A DNA stretch of 64,000 bases, taken from NCBI GenBank assembly GCA_900696465.1, contig CAADGE010000029.1:62001-126000 (forward strand), read 5' to 3'. Under the pieces are notes generated by a model. The model searched no databases and was not told the origin of the DNA. It worked only from the letters and a program-made list of their open reading frames with translations. A program made the translations under genes and the position numbers. This DNA comes from an uncultured Planctomycetota bacterium. GTDB lineage: Bacteria; Planctomycetota; Phycisphaerae; UBA1845; UTPLA1. This document shows positions 27,602 to 37,415 of this stretch, piece after piece. Within the stretch, counting starts at the first letter, position 1. Every line of letters begins with the position of its first letter.

Positions 27602-27737
27602 GCGACTCCACCTGTCTCGCTGCTTGTGCCTTTGTTTTCCCGTTATGATGATTTGATCGGACGGCACATGCGCGGTGGCATTTGCTTTCATCGGGTCGAG
27701 CCGGGTCGATTGCAGCTGGAACGCACGGACAGACTCC

Positions 27738-29552
27738 ATGATTCAACCGGCACCGGTAAAGTGGCAGGGACGATTCTTCACTCGGGTCTTTACCCGGCTG
27801 GGGTTACTGATCGCCTTGGGAATGCTGGTGGTGGGTGGGTTCACCTGGCAGATCATGCAGCACTGGCTGCGCGAGTACGTCGTCGAGCAACTGCGAAACC
27901 AGGCGCACCTGGCGCTGCTCAGCGTGGAAAAGAATTGGACGACCTATCAGCCCGGGCAGTTGCAGGAGCAATGCCGCCAGGTGCGTGAGCAGACCGGGCT
28001 GCGCATGACGATCATCGCTCCGGACGGTCGTGTGCTGGCAGATTCGAATGCAGATCCGTCGGAGATGGAGAACCACGCGGGCCGTCCCGAAGTCGTCTCG
28101 GCATTGCACGGCGAAGTCGGCCTCCATGAGCGCGTCAGCGCCTCGGTGCGGCAGCCGTTCTTCTACGTGGCGATGCCGCTGCTCCAAGCAGGGGAACTGG
28201 TTGCCGTGGTGCGCGTGGCCACCCCTGCGGAGGACATCCAGCGGCGCGAGCGGGCCATTCGGCAGCTGATCGGCACCGGGCTTGCTGTGGCGCTGCCGTT
28301 GGCACTCCTGCTCGCCTGGCTGCTATCCCGGGCACTGGCGGCGCCGATCCAGCGCGTCAGCACATGGGCCCAGCAGCTTGCGACGGGCGACCTGGTGACA
28401 CGACTGGAAATCCGCGGGGACGATGAAATCAAGCAGATGGCCGATTCGCTGGATCGCATGCGCAGCAACCTCGCCGCGCGGATTCGCGAGGCCCAGCAGC
28501 AGCGCCAGGACCTGGAGATCACCGTCAGCAATCTGGAAGAGGGCGTCATCGCCGTCAACCGCGACGGCATTGTGCTGCTGGCCAATGCGGCCGCGCGACG
28601 GCTGCTGGGGCTGAGGTATTCGCCGGCGGGTGGCCCGCTCGCGGAGCAGCTCACGCATCGAGGGCTGCGCCGCTTCTGGGAGGATGCCCTCGGGGCGGGC
28701 GCAAGCGAATCCCGCCGGGAACTGACGATCGAGACCGACGGGGGGACGCGCACGCTCGACGTGTCGATCCTGCATGTCACGCAGATCGAGACGCCGATCG
28801 CCTGGCTTGTCTGCCTGCGGGACATCACCGCCATTGCCCGCTCGGTGGCCATGAAGACGGACTTCGTAGCGAATGCGTCGCATGAGCTACGCACGCCGGT
28901 GGCTTCGATCCGCGCGGCCGTGGAGACGCTTCGGGAGACCGGGCTGGATGAGCCGACCCGCCGACGGTTTCTCTCGATCATCGATCGCAATGTCGACCGG
29001 CTGCAGAACCTGACCGAGGACCTGATGCACCTGAACAAGGTCGAGTCGGTCGCGGTTGAACTGGTCGAATCCACCTTCGATCCGGCGGAAGTCTTCGCCA
29101 CGCTGCGCACGATGTTTGAAGACGCCCTGCGGCAGAAGCAGGCGGAGCTGACGTACGTGTCCGACGTCGATCTTGTACACACCGACCAGAGGTGGCTGGA
29201 GCTGGTGCTCAAGAATCTGCTGGACAATGCGGTGAAGTTCATCGGCCCCGGCGGACGGATCCATCTTCGCTGCGCCGCCGCCGGCGAGAAGGTGGCCTTC
29301 GAAGTTCAGGACAACGGCTGCGGCATCCCGCCGGAAGACATGGATCGCGTCTTCGAGCGGTTTTATCAGGTCGACAAGTCGCGCGCGATGAACGTCGGGG
29401 GTACGGGACTGGGCCTGGCCATCGTGAAGCACGCGGTCAGCGCGATGCGCGGCGAGGTTTCCATCTCCAGTACCGTCGGCGTCGGTACGGTCGTGCGCTT
29501 CATGATACCGGCGCTGGCGCCCGCGACGCGCCCCAGCACGGCCGGTGCGTGA
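27738..29552 (+). CDS. phoR: PhoR-like sensor histidine kinase
   Basis: 604 residues from the ATG at 27738; the frame opens 63 bases earlier but the preferred start begins just before the first membrane helix. Order seen: helix 1 at about 20-40, an extracytoplasmic sensor of about 130 residues (MTIIAPDGRVLADSNAD), helix 2 at about 180-205, a HAMP-type linker (RALAAPIQRVSTWAQQLATGDL), a PAS-like domain (SNLEEGVIAVNRDGIVLLANAAA), HisKA with His382 (ANASHELRTPVAS) and the ATPase (LKNLLDNAVKF, VQDNGCGIPPEDM, FERFYQVDKS, GGTGLGLAIVKHAV). It is the likely partner of the PhoB-like regulator just upstream and should signal phosphate status. Confidence 0.92.
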   Translation: MIQPAPVKWQGRFFTRVFTRLGLLIALGMLVVGGFTWQIMQHWLREYVVEQLRNQAHLALLSVEKNWTTYQPGQLQEQCRQVREQTGLRMTIIAPDGRVLADSNADPSEMENHAGRPEVVSALHGEVGLHERVSASVRQPFFYVAMPLLQAGELVAVVRVATPAEDIQRRERAIRQLIGTGLAVALPLALLLAWLLSRALAAPIQRVSTWAQQLATGDLVTRLEIRGDDEIKQMADSLDRMRSNLAARIREAQQQRQDLEITVSNLEEGVIAVNRDGIVLLANAAARRLLGLRYSPAGGPLAEQLTHRGLRRFWEDALGAGASESRRELTIETDGGTRTLDVSILHVTQIETPIAWLVCLRDITAIARSVAMKTDFVANASHELRTPVASIRAAVETLRETGLDEPTRRRFLSIIDRNVDRLQNLTEDLMHLNKVESVAVELVESTFDPAEVFATLRTMFEDALRQKQAELTYVSDVDLVHTDQRWLELVLKNLLDNAVKFIGPGGRIHLRCAAAGEKVAFEVQDNGCGIPPEDMDRVFERFYQVDKSRAMNVGGTGLGLAIVKHAVSAMRGEVSISSTVGVGTVVRFMIPALAPATRPSTAGA

Positions 29553-29569
29553 AGCGCGCTGCAGGCATC

Positions 29570-29587
29570 GCAGGACTTCATTCCTGC
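29570..29587. terminator. Short hairpin between convergent phoR and mdh
   Basis: GCAGGA (29570-29575) and TCCTGC (29582-29587) pair over six bases in the 48-base space between two convergent stops. There is no T-run, so this is at most a weak bidirectional end signal. Confidence 0.3.
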
Positions 29588-29600
29588 CGATCGACCTGCT

Positions 29601-30791
<1,191 letters not shown>

Positions 30792-30908
30792 ATGGAGCGA
30801 ATGATGAGCTTCAAGCGGCATGTTCTACGCTACGCGGCATTCCTGGTCATCGCATTGCATCTGCATTTAAGCGCGAGCGCTGAAAGCCGGCTGCAGTGCG
30901 AACGATGA
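30792..30908 (+). CDS. Possible 38-residue exported micro-ORF
   Basis: An ATG at 30792 (also 30801 and 30804 in frame) opens MERMMSFKRHVLRYAAFL followed by VIALHLHLSASA and a short charged end, closed by TGA. The shape is that of a signal peptide with almost no mature part. It could be a real small membrane peptide, the remnant of a secreted gene or chance. No clear ribosome site; GATGGAG lies close but inside the start. I have not recognised it. Confidence 0.25.
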   Translation: MERMMSFKRHVLRYAAFLVIALHLHLSASAESRLQCER

Positions 30909-30973
30909 CCGACCCGGCAGGTCGGAGGGTGCATTCAAGGATACTCTCCGTCACATTGCCGGCAGGCGATCAA

Positions 30974-31972
30974 TTATTTAAAGCGAGATGGTTGCCGTGA
31001 CGTGGTTTCATTATTCCTGCAGAGTGAGCAGGCCGTATCGGCGCAGGGCTCGACGTGGGCGGTGGCGTTGCCGGGACCGAGGACTTTCTCGATCTCGTGT
31101 TCGATCGCGCTGGCGATGGTGTGGCCCTGCTCAACACTCGCTGCGGCCGGGACCATAATGTGAAAATCGACCCAGTGGTAGCGGCCTGCATGGCGGTGGC
31201 GGAGTTTGTGGTAGGAGCAGATGCGCGGCTCACGGCCCGCAGCGCCGATGTGAGCTTCGAGAAGGTTCTTGAGCAGCCGCGCGTCTTCAAGGTCCTGCTC
31301 GTCCATCAGGCCGGCTACGGAGCGGCGAATGAGGCCGATGCCCATGTGACTGATGTACGCAGCGATCAACAAAGCGGCGATCGGGTCGGCATAGACCCAA
31401 CCGGTGAGTTTGATCAGCACGAGGGCGGCAATGGCGGCGACGGAAGTCAAGGCGTCGGACAGGAGATGTCGCCCGTCGGCTTCGAGCGCGAGGGAGCCGT
31501 GGCTTCGTCCGACTCGGATAAGGTAGAGCCCGGTCGCGCCGTTGGCCACCATCGCCCCGGCCATCAGCCAGATGCCGATTCCCAGCTGCTCAAGCTCCAG
31601 CCGACCGAAGAGCAGGGCATCGGCGGCCTTGGCCACGATGACGATGGCCGCGATGAGGACGAGGCCGCCCTCGAAACCGGCGGACATAAACTCGATCTTT
31701 CCGTGTCCGTAGGGGTGTTCCGTATCCGCCGGCTGATGGGCGAGTCGAACGGCATAGAGTGCGAAGCCGGATGCCATGACGTTGACGACGGACTCGAGCG
31801 CATCGCTGAAGATGGCCGTGGAGCCGGTCAACGCATAGGCGGTGAACTTAACGATGAGCAGAAGGATGCCGACGGTGATGGACAGGGTCGCGGCCCGAAG
31901 TTCGAGGCGCGTCGTCGATTCCGAGGGCTTCGTCACGGGGAGGATCGTATCGCGACGGGCGCAGCCGTCCAA
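30974..31972 (-). CDS. Cation diffusion facilitator (CDF) metal exporter
   Basis: 332 residues with the CDF order: helix 1-2 with SDALESVVNVMASGFALYAV, the HPYGHGKIEFMSA block, and helix 5 with HLLSDALTSVAAIAAL (metal-site His and Asp). A cytoplasmic C-terminal domain has conserved His residues (HRHAGRYHWVDFHIMVP). The SDALE/LLSDA acidic and His pair is typical of Zn2+ or Fe2+/Mn2+ exporters; which metal is unclear. The last 25 residues hold a CADTACSLC Cys cluster that could bind metal. It lies six bases downstream of the HAD lipoprotein gene, so the two may be one operon. Confidence 0.88.
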   Translation of the reverse strand: MDGCARRDTILPVTKPSESTTRLELRAATLSITVGILLLIVKFTAYALTGSTAIFSDALESVVNVMASGFALYAVRLAHQPADTEHPYGHGKIEFMSAGFEGGLVLIAAIVIVAKAADALLFGRLELEQLGIGIWLMAGAMVANGATGLYLIRVGRSHGSLALEADGRHLLSDALTSVAAIAALVLIKLTGWVYADPIAALLIAAYISHMGIGLIRRSVAGLMDEQDLEDARLLKNLLEAHIGAAGREPRICSYHKLRHRHAGRYHWVDFHIMVPAAASVEQGHTIASAIEHEIEKVLGPGNATAHVEPCADTACSLCRNNETTSRQPSRFK

Positions 31973-31978
31973 GTCGGA

Positions 31979-33007
31979 TCACGACCGAGGCGATGCCTCG
32001 GCGGGGTCATCGGCCATGTGCGTATGGTGTCGCGTCGGCTGATAGTGCCGGGTCGGCCGTTTGAGCAGGTCTTCCTGTTCAATGACGCGATGGAGTCGGT
32101 CCGGGTCTTGAAGAACTTCCGCGTTGACATCGAAGAACTCGCGGATCATTTTCCAGTCTCGCAGGACGATGGCATGGGCACGGAAGCGACCGTTGTCATT
32201 GTCGTCGACGATGATCGGCAGCAGGTCGGTCATTCCGTAGGCCTCGGAATCGGTTCGAGCGTCGCCGATGCCGATGCGAATGGTGCTGTTCGAGGTCTGG
32301 AGCCGGGCGATCGTCTCGGCCTTGAATCTGTCGGGCCGGATGCTCTGGGCCAGCCCCGGCGTGCCGATCAGCGGGGCCTCCGGGAAGCCGTGGTTCCTGA
32401 GCCAGCGCTGTGTCTTGGCGCGGAGAAAACCGGGACGCGCCGTCACGTAGATCAGTCCGTAGTGTTTCCGGAGTTCGTTGAGCGTTTCGACGGCGCCGGG
32501 CAACGGCTGCGATGCCCGGTCCTCTTCGTCGAAGACGAGTTCGCGGTAGTGCGTATCGGAGATGGTTCCGTCGATGTCGCAGATGATGACGGTCCGGTTG
32601 GGAGAGCCGTTGAAGACGGCTCCTTCCGCGGACAGCGATTGGCCGTCGAAAAGTGCCTCCGCGCGATAGTTTGTTGCGGAAGCGAGGAGAGCTGATTCCA
32701 GGCGCGCCGTGCCGCAATCGCCGGTCGTCGCTTCACCGAGCAGCTGATCGCCGTGGTAGAAGCGCACGGTCACGCCCGGTATGCCGCGGCAGGTGTCAGG
32801 CGACTGACCTCGAACAATGCTTGCGGAGAGCATGCCACCGTCGCCGGGGATGACAAAGGCATCGCTGGCGAACAAGTCCGGGCGCTGACATCCGGTGAGC
32901 AGAGCGGTCGTAACGAGAATCGTTGTCAGCAACAGGGTGAGTGAATGGCGCCGGACGTCCGCCGCTTGGAGTACATGATCAGATTCGAATCGAACGGCAT
33001 TGAACAT
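31979..33007 (-). CDS. Lipoprotein with lipin/LNS2-like HAD phosphatase domain
   Basis: 342 residues. AAGGAG lies nine bases ahead of the ATG. A hydrophobic signal ends LLTGC with lipid-attachment Cys40. After a beta-rich linker, the HAD motif I is at Asp144/Asp146 in ICDIDGTISDTHY, with motif II-like IYVTARPGFLRAKTQRWL and motif IV-like IIVDDNDN. The TARP and IGIGDARTDSEAY blocks resemble the LNS2 domain of lipin-type phosphatidate phosphatases. The enzyme may dephosphorylate a lipid or small molecule outside the cytoplasm. Assignment to the superfamily is firm; the substrate is inference. Confidence 0.75.
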   Translation of the reverse strand: MFNAVRFESDHVLQAADVRRHSLTLLLTTILVTTALLTGCQRPDLFASDAFVIPGDGGMLSASIVRGQSPDTCRGIPGVTVRFYHGDQLLGEATTGDCGTARLESALLASATNYRAEALFDGQSLSAEGAVFNGSPNRTVIICDIDGTISDTHYRELVFDEEDRASQPLPGAVETLNELRKHYGLIYVTARPGFLRAKTQRWLRNHGFPEAPLIGTPGLAQSIRPDRFKAETIARLQTSNSTIRIGIGDARTDSEAYGMTDLLPIIVDDNDNGRFRAHAIVLRDWKMIREFFDVNAEVLQDPDRLHRVIEQEDLLKRPTRHYQPTRHHTHMADDPAEASPRS

Positions 33008-33163
33008 GATGTCTCTCCTTCACGGGTAATTGCAATCGTACTTGGACTTGGATGCACATGCAGCCCGGCAGGTCACAGGCGGCTGGTGTGCAGGCACGGT
33101 GCGGAGTCCGTTCCAGACTCTGCACGGGCTGCAAAGTCGAACGCCTGCGGCTAGACTGTTCGG

Positions 33164-34186
33164 ATGACGAAGACTCCTCCCGCTTCCAGCGCGACCGGCG
33201 CGGTCTTTATTGTCCTTACCCTTCTCGGCTGGTCGAGCGTCCTGCTCTTTCTCAAGTATCTGACGCCGTATGTTGACGCTTGGACGGCGAATGGATGGCG
33301 ATATGGGCTGTCCGCGCTGCTCTGGCTGCCGCTGCTTGTCGTTGGGCTGCGGCGGGGAACATTGCCGGACGGACTCTGGCGGAGAGCGATTGTTCCGGCG
33401 GCGTTCAACTGTGTCGGGCAGGTCTGCTTCGCGTGGACGCCGTACTACATCGGGCCCGGGCTCGCGGGTTTTCTCTTACGCGTGAACATCATCTTCGCAA
33501 CCATCGGGGCCTTTGTCCTGTTCGTCGATGAGCGGCCGCTGATGCGGAGCCCGTTGTTCTGGGGAGGACTCCTGCTCGTTGTCGGCGGCTCGGTGGGGAC
33601 CGTGCTGCTCGGTGCGGCGCCGATTGCGGGCGGCACGGCCATCGGTGTCGCGCTGGGGCTGGCGGCGGGGGCGTTTTACGGGATGTACGGCGTCTCGGTG
33701 CGCTACTGGATGCGCGGCGTTCCGGCGATGACTTCTTTTGCCGCGATCTCGCTTTATACCGCGGCGGGGATGATCGCGCTGATGATTCCGCTGGGCAGTC
33801 GCGGCGGGCTCGGCGCACTGGAATTATCGGCATACAACTGGTTCATCCTCGTGCTGTCGGCGCTGATCGGCATTGCGCTGGGACACGTCTTCTACTACGC
33901 TGCGATCGCGCGACTGGGTGTGGCGGTGTCGGCGGCCGTGGTACAACTCGCGCCTTTCATCTGCGGCGCGGCGTCGGTCATGATCTTCGGCGAAGTTCTT
34001 ACGCGCAAGCAATGGCTCTGCGGCGTCGTGATGCTGATCGGCGCGGGGATTCTCCTCTGGGCGGAGCAGGTGCGGCATCGGCCGCGGATGCAGACGGCAT
34101 TGACCACGGGACCAGAGGCGGCGGGCGACCCTGCTGCGACGATTGATGTCGGTGAGACGTTGGCGGAAAGTCGCACCGCTCGATAA
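33164..34186 (+). CDS. EamA/DMT-family membrane transporter
   Basis: 340 residues, about ten hydrophobic segments in two repeated halves. This is the drug/metabolite transporter topology. Conserved spots include the opening LGWSSVLLFLKY, TPYYIGPGLAGFLLRVNIIFATIGAFVLFVDERP and the second-half equivalent AAIARLGVAVSAAVVQLAPFICGAASVMIFGEVLTRKQW. Such proteins export amino acids, nucleosides or similar small molecules; the substrate cannot be predicted. It is divergent from the HAD lipoprotein gene and followed by arsC. Confidence 0.85.
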   Translation: MTKTPPASSATGAVFIVLTLLGWSSVLLFLKYLTPYVDAWTANGWRYGLSALLWLPLLVVGLRRGTLPDGLWRRAIVPAAFNCVGQVCFAWTPYYIGPGLAGFLLRVNIIFATIGAFVLFVDERPLMRSPLFWGGLLLVVGGSVGTVLLGAAPIAGGTAIGVALGLAAGAFYGMYGVSVRYWMRGVPAMTSFAAISLYTAAGMIALMIPLGSRGGLGALELSAYNWFILVLSALIGIALGHVFYYAAIARLGVAVSAAVVQLAPFICGAASVMIFGEVLTRKQWLCGVVMLIGAGILLWAEQVRHRPRMQTALTTGPEAAGDPAATIDVGETLAESRTAR

Positions 34187-34273
34187 GATTGAATCGCTCA
34201 TGCGTGCATTTGCCGGTCTTCCATCGGCGCCACACGGGGCTGATTTCGCAATAATTAAGATTGGATCCGTATC

Positions 34274-34702
34274 ATGGCCAAACCAAGCATCATCTTCGTC
34301 TGTACCGGAAACTCCTGCCGATCGCAGATCGCCGAGGCGATGATGCGGCACCTGGGCGGGCATGTTTTTGATGCGTACTCCGCCGGCACGAAACCGAGCG
34401 GGGCCGTGCATCCGCTGGCAGAGGCGGCGCTCGCCGAGGCCGGCGTCGGTATCGAGGGACTACGCTCCAAGAGTCTCGACGAGTTCGCAGGCAAGTCTTT
34501 CGATTATGTCGTGACGGTCTGTGGTTCGGCGGAGAAGGAATGCCCCGCACTCAGAGGGACCAAAGAGACGCTTCGCTGGCCGGTGGAAGATCCGGTCGCC
34601 TTTGCGGATCAGGGTCAGGCGGGCCGCGTCAAGGCCCGTCACGTCCGGGAGATTCTGACGGATCGCATCCTTGCATTGATTGATGAGCAGACTACAAAGT
34701 AG
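34274..34702 (+). CDS. arsC: Thioredoxin-coupled arsenate reductase / LMW phosphatase family
   Basis: 142 residues. The P-loop is FVCTGNSCRSQIAEAMMRH with Cys10 and Arg16. The redox pair Cys83/Cys90 in VTVCGSAEKECP and the DPVAF block match the Cys10-Cys82-Cys89 set of Bacillus and staphylococcal ArsC. It reduces arsenate with electrons from thioredoxin. No ArsR or arsenite exporter gene lies next to it, so its induction cannot be read here; the flanking EamA transporter and sirtuin genes have no known arsenic role. A tyrosine phosphatase role is less likely because of the extra Cys pair. Confidence 0.88.
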   Translation: MAKPSIIFVCTGNSCRSQIAEAMMRHLGGHVFDAYSAGTKPSGAVHPLAEAALAEAGVGIEGLRSKSLDEFAGKSFDYVVTVCGSAEKECPALRGTKETLRWPVEDPVAFADQGQAGRVKARHVREILTDRILALIDEQTTK

Positions 34703-34773
34703 GGTCGGCGGCTGTCGAAGCGGTCATGCCGGGATGCGTACAGTGAACGGTCTTCGTTTGAGCGGCGCGGTCG

Positions 34774-35538
34774 ATGGCGGAAGTACCTGATCTTATCTCA
34801 ACTCTGGCCGGCTGGCTGGCCGAGGCGCAGCGTGCCGTCGCATTTACCGGCGCCGGCATCAGCACCGAAAGCGGCATTGAAGATTTCCGCAGCCCCGGCG
34901 GGTTCTGGACGCGGCATCAGCCCGTGTGGTTTGAGGATTTTCTGAACGATCCGGAAGCCCGGCGGAGCTTCTGGCGACAGCGGCGGGAGATGATCCCGGG
35001 CATGCTCGCAGCAAAGCCGAACGCGGGGCATCGGGTACTTGCATCGCTGGAGCGCCGCGGCCGACTACGCGGCGTGATCACGCAGAACATCGACGAACTC
35101 CATCAGCGCGCCGGCAGCAGAAACGTGCTGGAAATCCACGGCACGGCGCTGAAGGTCCACTGCCTCGAATGTGACAAGCGCTGGCCCTCCGAGGAAATTC
35201 AAATCCGCCTCGAAGCCGGCGAGGAGGAGTTCACCTGCGATGTCTGCGGCGGGCTTCTGAAGTCCATGACGGTTTCCTTCGGTCAGCAGCTCACGCCGTC
35301 GGTCCTGATGGAGGCCTCCAAGTGGGCGCGGGAATGCGACCTGTTCATCGCTCTCGGTTCGAGTCTCGTCGTTTACCCTGCGGCGGAGATTCCGGCCATC
35401 GCCAAGCGACATCGTGCCCGTCTGGTCATCATCAATCGGGATGAAACGCCGCTGGATTCCGTGGCTGATCTGGTCATCCACGCACCGATCGGTCAGACGC
35501 TTGAGGTGGTGTCCCGGGTTAACAGCTTGTCGGAATAG
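34774..35538 (+). CDS. NAD-dependent protein deacylase (sirtuin)
   Basis: 254 residues. The NAD pocket is AFTGAGISTESGIEDFRS; the ribose-side block is TQNIDELHQRAG and the catalytic base His122 (EIHGTALKV). Zinc is held by Cys130/Cys133 (CLEC) and Cys155/Cys158 (CDVC). The GSSLVVYPAAEIP block completes the family pattern. It removes acyl groups from lysines, forming O-acyl-ADP-ribose. I see neither Tyr nor Arg in the position of the class III desuccinylases, so plain deacetylation is expected. The ribosome site is weak. It follows arsC by 71 bases. Confidence 0.92.
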   Translation: MAEVPDLISTLAGWLAEAQRAVAFTGAGISTESGIEDFRSPGGFWTRHQPVWFEDFLNDPEARRSFWRQRREMIPGMLAAKPNAGHRVLASLERRGRLRGVITQNIDELHQRAGSRNVLEIHGTALKVHCLECDKRWPSEEIQIRLEAGEEEFTCDVCGGLLKSMTVSFGQQLTPSVLMEASKWARECDLFIALGSSLVVYPAAEIPAIAKRHRARLVIINRDETPLDSVADLVIHAPIGQTLEVVSRVNSLSE

Positions 35539-35574
35539 CACGGGCGTGCGGATCGAAAGAAGGCGCCTTGTTGC

Positions 35575-37170
35575 TTATGGCGTGTCGTGCTCCGGTGGCG
35601 AAGCTCGCTTCTCACGAAGAAGATAGATTTTTCCGACCGGCTCGAAGTCATAATTCTCGCCAACCCACTTTGACATGAATCTGGCTTCCGTAAGAGCGAA
35701 GGCCTTTCCGCGCTCAACGAAGGGCCGCCAGTCCTCCGGTGTCGCGAGCACGACCGGCGGCAGGGGGGCGACGTTCGCCGGCACGCCAATCGCCACGCCG
35801 GTGTGCACGCCTTCGACATCGCGAACGTAGATAAGCGGATTAAGGATCGTGGAATCCGCCATCACGGCACCGTCCGGCGCGGCCAGTTCCAGCGCCTCGC
35901 GAAGGAATCGCCCGGCACCGTCGTCGCCGTTCTTGCGCGGCCGGAGGAAATAGGCGTAGGTGTCACGGTAGTGCAGTTCGCGCGAGACACCGAAGGTAAT
36001 GTTACGAGCGCGCAGTAGAGGCGGAGCGATTTCATAGATCAGTGCGGGCATCGCCGCGAGGGCGATGCAGGTCCAGCGCCGGCTGGCGCCGGAGGTCAGG
36101 CCTCTGAATCGGGCGATGCCGATGGCGACGAAGCAGGCGGTCAGGATGTAGCAGGGGAAGTAAAAGACGTACTGATCGGGAACGAGATAGCGATAGGCAA
36201 AGACGAAACCGACGGCGAACATCGCGCCGCCCACGAGGGCGAACCATCGCTGCGTCGTGCAGCGCCATGCCGCCCAGAGTCCGACCGGGGCGAGGAGCAG
36301 CAGAGGGGTTGGAAAGTTGAGCAGGAAGTACTGAGCGGCCCGGATCGTCTGCCGGGCGAAGGGGAAGCTGTGCGTCAGTACGATGTCCGCGCGGTGGGGC
36401 GGGCCGACGAGTGCCTCGCGGAGCGTCTCGACGAGTGCTGCACCTGCGTACAGACGACGGCAGATCAACCAGAGATAAGGTGTGCTGCCGAGCAGCACCG
36501 CGGCGGGAAGCATGAAGAACTGCGCAAGGTTTAACCGCTTCGTACGGACGGCCCAGATCATGAGCCCGAGATATGCGGGCCAGTGGAGAATGGCCATCAG
36601 ATGGTTGGAGAGGTCCAGACCGTTTACGATGGCCGCCGCCAGGAGCCATCCGAATCGCCGCTTTGTCAGAAATCGCTCGACCAGACAAAGCTCGGCCACG
36701 AGGCAGAGGGCATAGAGGGTGTAGACTTCCGCGACGACGCTGTGTGTCCAGAACGTGTGGCTGACGCCGAGCAGGATGACACCGCAGGCCGCCGCCGTGT
36801 ACTGGCCTGTCAGCGAGCGCAACAGATGTGCCGCAAGTGCCAGGGTCATCGCACCGCATACGGCGGAGAAGAGATTGACCCGATAGGCAAACTCACCCAG
36901 CGGCAGAAAGGCAAAGAGCCGCGCGAGCAGGATGTACCAGGGATGGGCCAGCGGCAGGCCGATGACTCCTTCGAGGTCTCCGCGCCAGACACGATACTGA
37001 AAGATGCCGCTGTCCTGCCAGACCACGCCGGGGGCGCAAGTCAGCCCGTAGAGAACCAGGCCGCCGAGGCAGACCGCGATGATGAAGATTCGATGCGCGG
37101 TGTTGCCGATGGTCTCCGTCGTGCCGGCGGCGGACACATCGACCGGTTGCCGCGAAGGGAAATCCTTCAA
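35575..37170 (-). CDS. DUF2723 GT-C type membrane glycosyltransferase
   Basis: 531 residues with about ten hydrophobic helices. DUF2723 features are visible: the opening GLVLYGLTCAPGVVWQDSGIFQYRVWRGDLEG (acidic residue in the first loop), GLPLAHPWYILLARL, GVSHTFWTHSVVAEVYTLYAL and LVPDQYVFYFPCYI. The family resembles protein O-mannosyltransferases and other GT-C enzymes that use lipid-linked sugars on the outer face. It ends a five-gene overlapping operon; its start overlaps the acyl carrier protein stop by four bases. In this surface-polysaccharide locus it probably transfers a sugar from a polyprenyl phosphate carrier. Confidence 0.82.
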   Translation of the reverse strand: MKDFPSRQPVDVSAAGTTETIGNTAHRIFIIAVCLGGLVLYGLTCAPGVVWQDSGIFQYRVWRGDLEGVIGLPLAHPWYILLARLFAFLPLGEFAYRVNLFSAVCGAMTLALAAHLLRSLTGQYTAAACGVILLGVSHTFWTHSVVAEVYTLYALCLVAELCLVERFLTKRRFGWLLAAAIVNGLDLSNHLMAILHWPAYLGLMIWAVRTKRLNLAQFFMLPAAVLLGSTPYLWLICRRLYAGAALVETLREALVGPPHRADIVLTHSFPFARQTIRAAQYFLLNFPTPLLLLAPVGLWAAWRCTTQRWFALVGGAMFAVGFVFAYRYLVPDQYVFYFPCYILTACFVAIGIARFRGLTSGASRRWTCIALAAMPALIYEIAPPLLRARNITFGVSRELHYRDTYAYFLRPRKNGDDGAGRFLREALELAAPDGAVMADSTILNPLIYVRDVEGVHTGVAIGVPANVAPLPPVVLATPEDWRPFVERGKAFALTEARFMSKWVGENYDFEPVGKIYLLREKRASPPEHDTP

Positions 37171-37415
37171 ATCGTGACTCCGTGCTCACCAAGCAGGGAT
37201 TTGAGCCGGGCGATCGACTGGTGCTCCGACGGATTCTGCACGACGAGGGCGACGCCGAATTCCTGTTCGAGCGCGCCGAGCAGGTTGATCTGGTTGAGCG
37301 AATCCCACGTGTCGACTGTATCCGGTGACATCTGATCGGTGACGTCCTCCGGACGGATACCGAGGATGGCCGCTACGGTCGTCCTGAATCGTTCGGCGTG
37401 GCTCTGCGACATCAA
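37167..37415 (-). CDS. Acyl carrier protein
   Basis: 82 residues, all helical. The phosphopantetheine attachment Ser39 lies in DTWDSLNQINLLGALE, the normal DSL context. It overlaps both neighbours by four bases (start in the FkbH-like stop, stop in the DUF2723 start), so it is coexpressed with them. It is not placed with fatty acid genes, so it is likely a dedicated carrier loaded by the FkbH-like protein. No acyl-ACP ligase or phosphopantetheinyl transferase gene lies in the operon. Confidence 0.9.
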   Translation of the reverse strand: MMSQSHAERFRTTVAAILGIRPEDVTDQMSPDTVDTWDSLNQINLLGALEQEFGVALVVQNPSEHQSIARLKSLLGEHGVTI

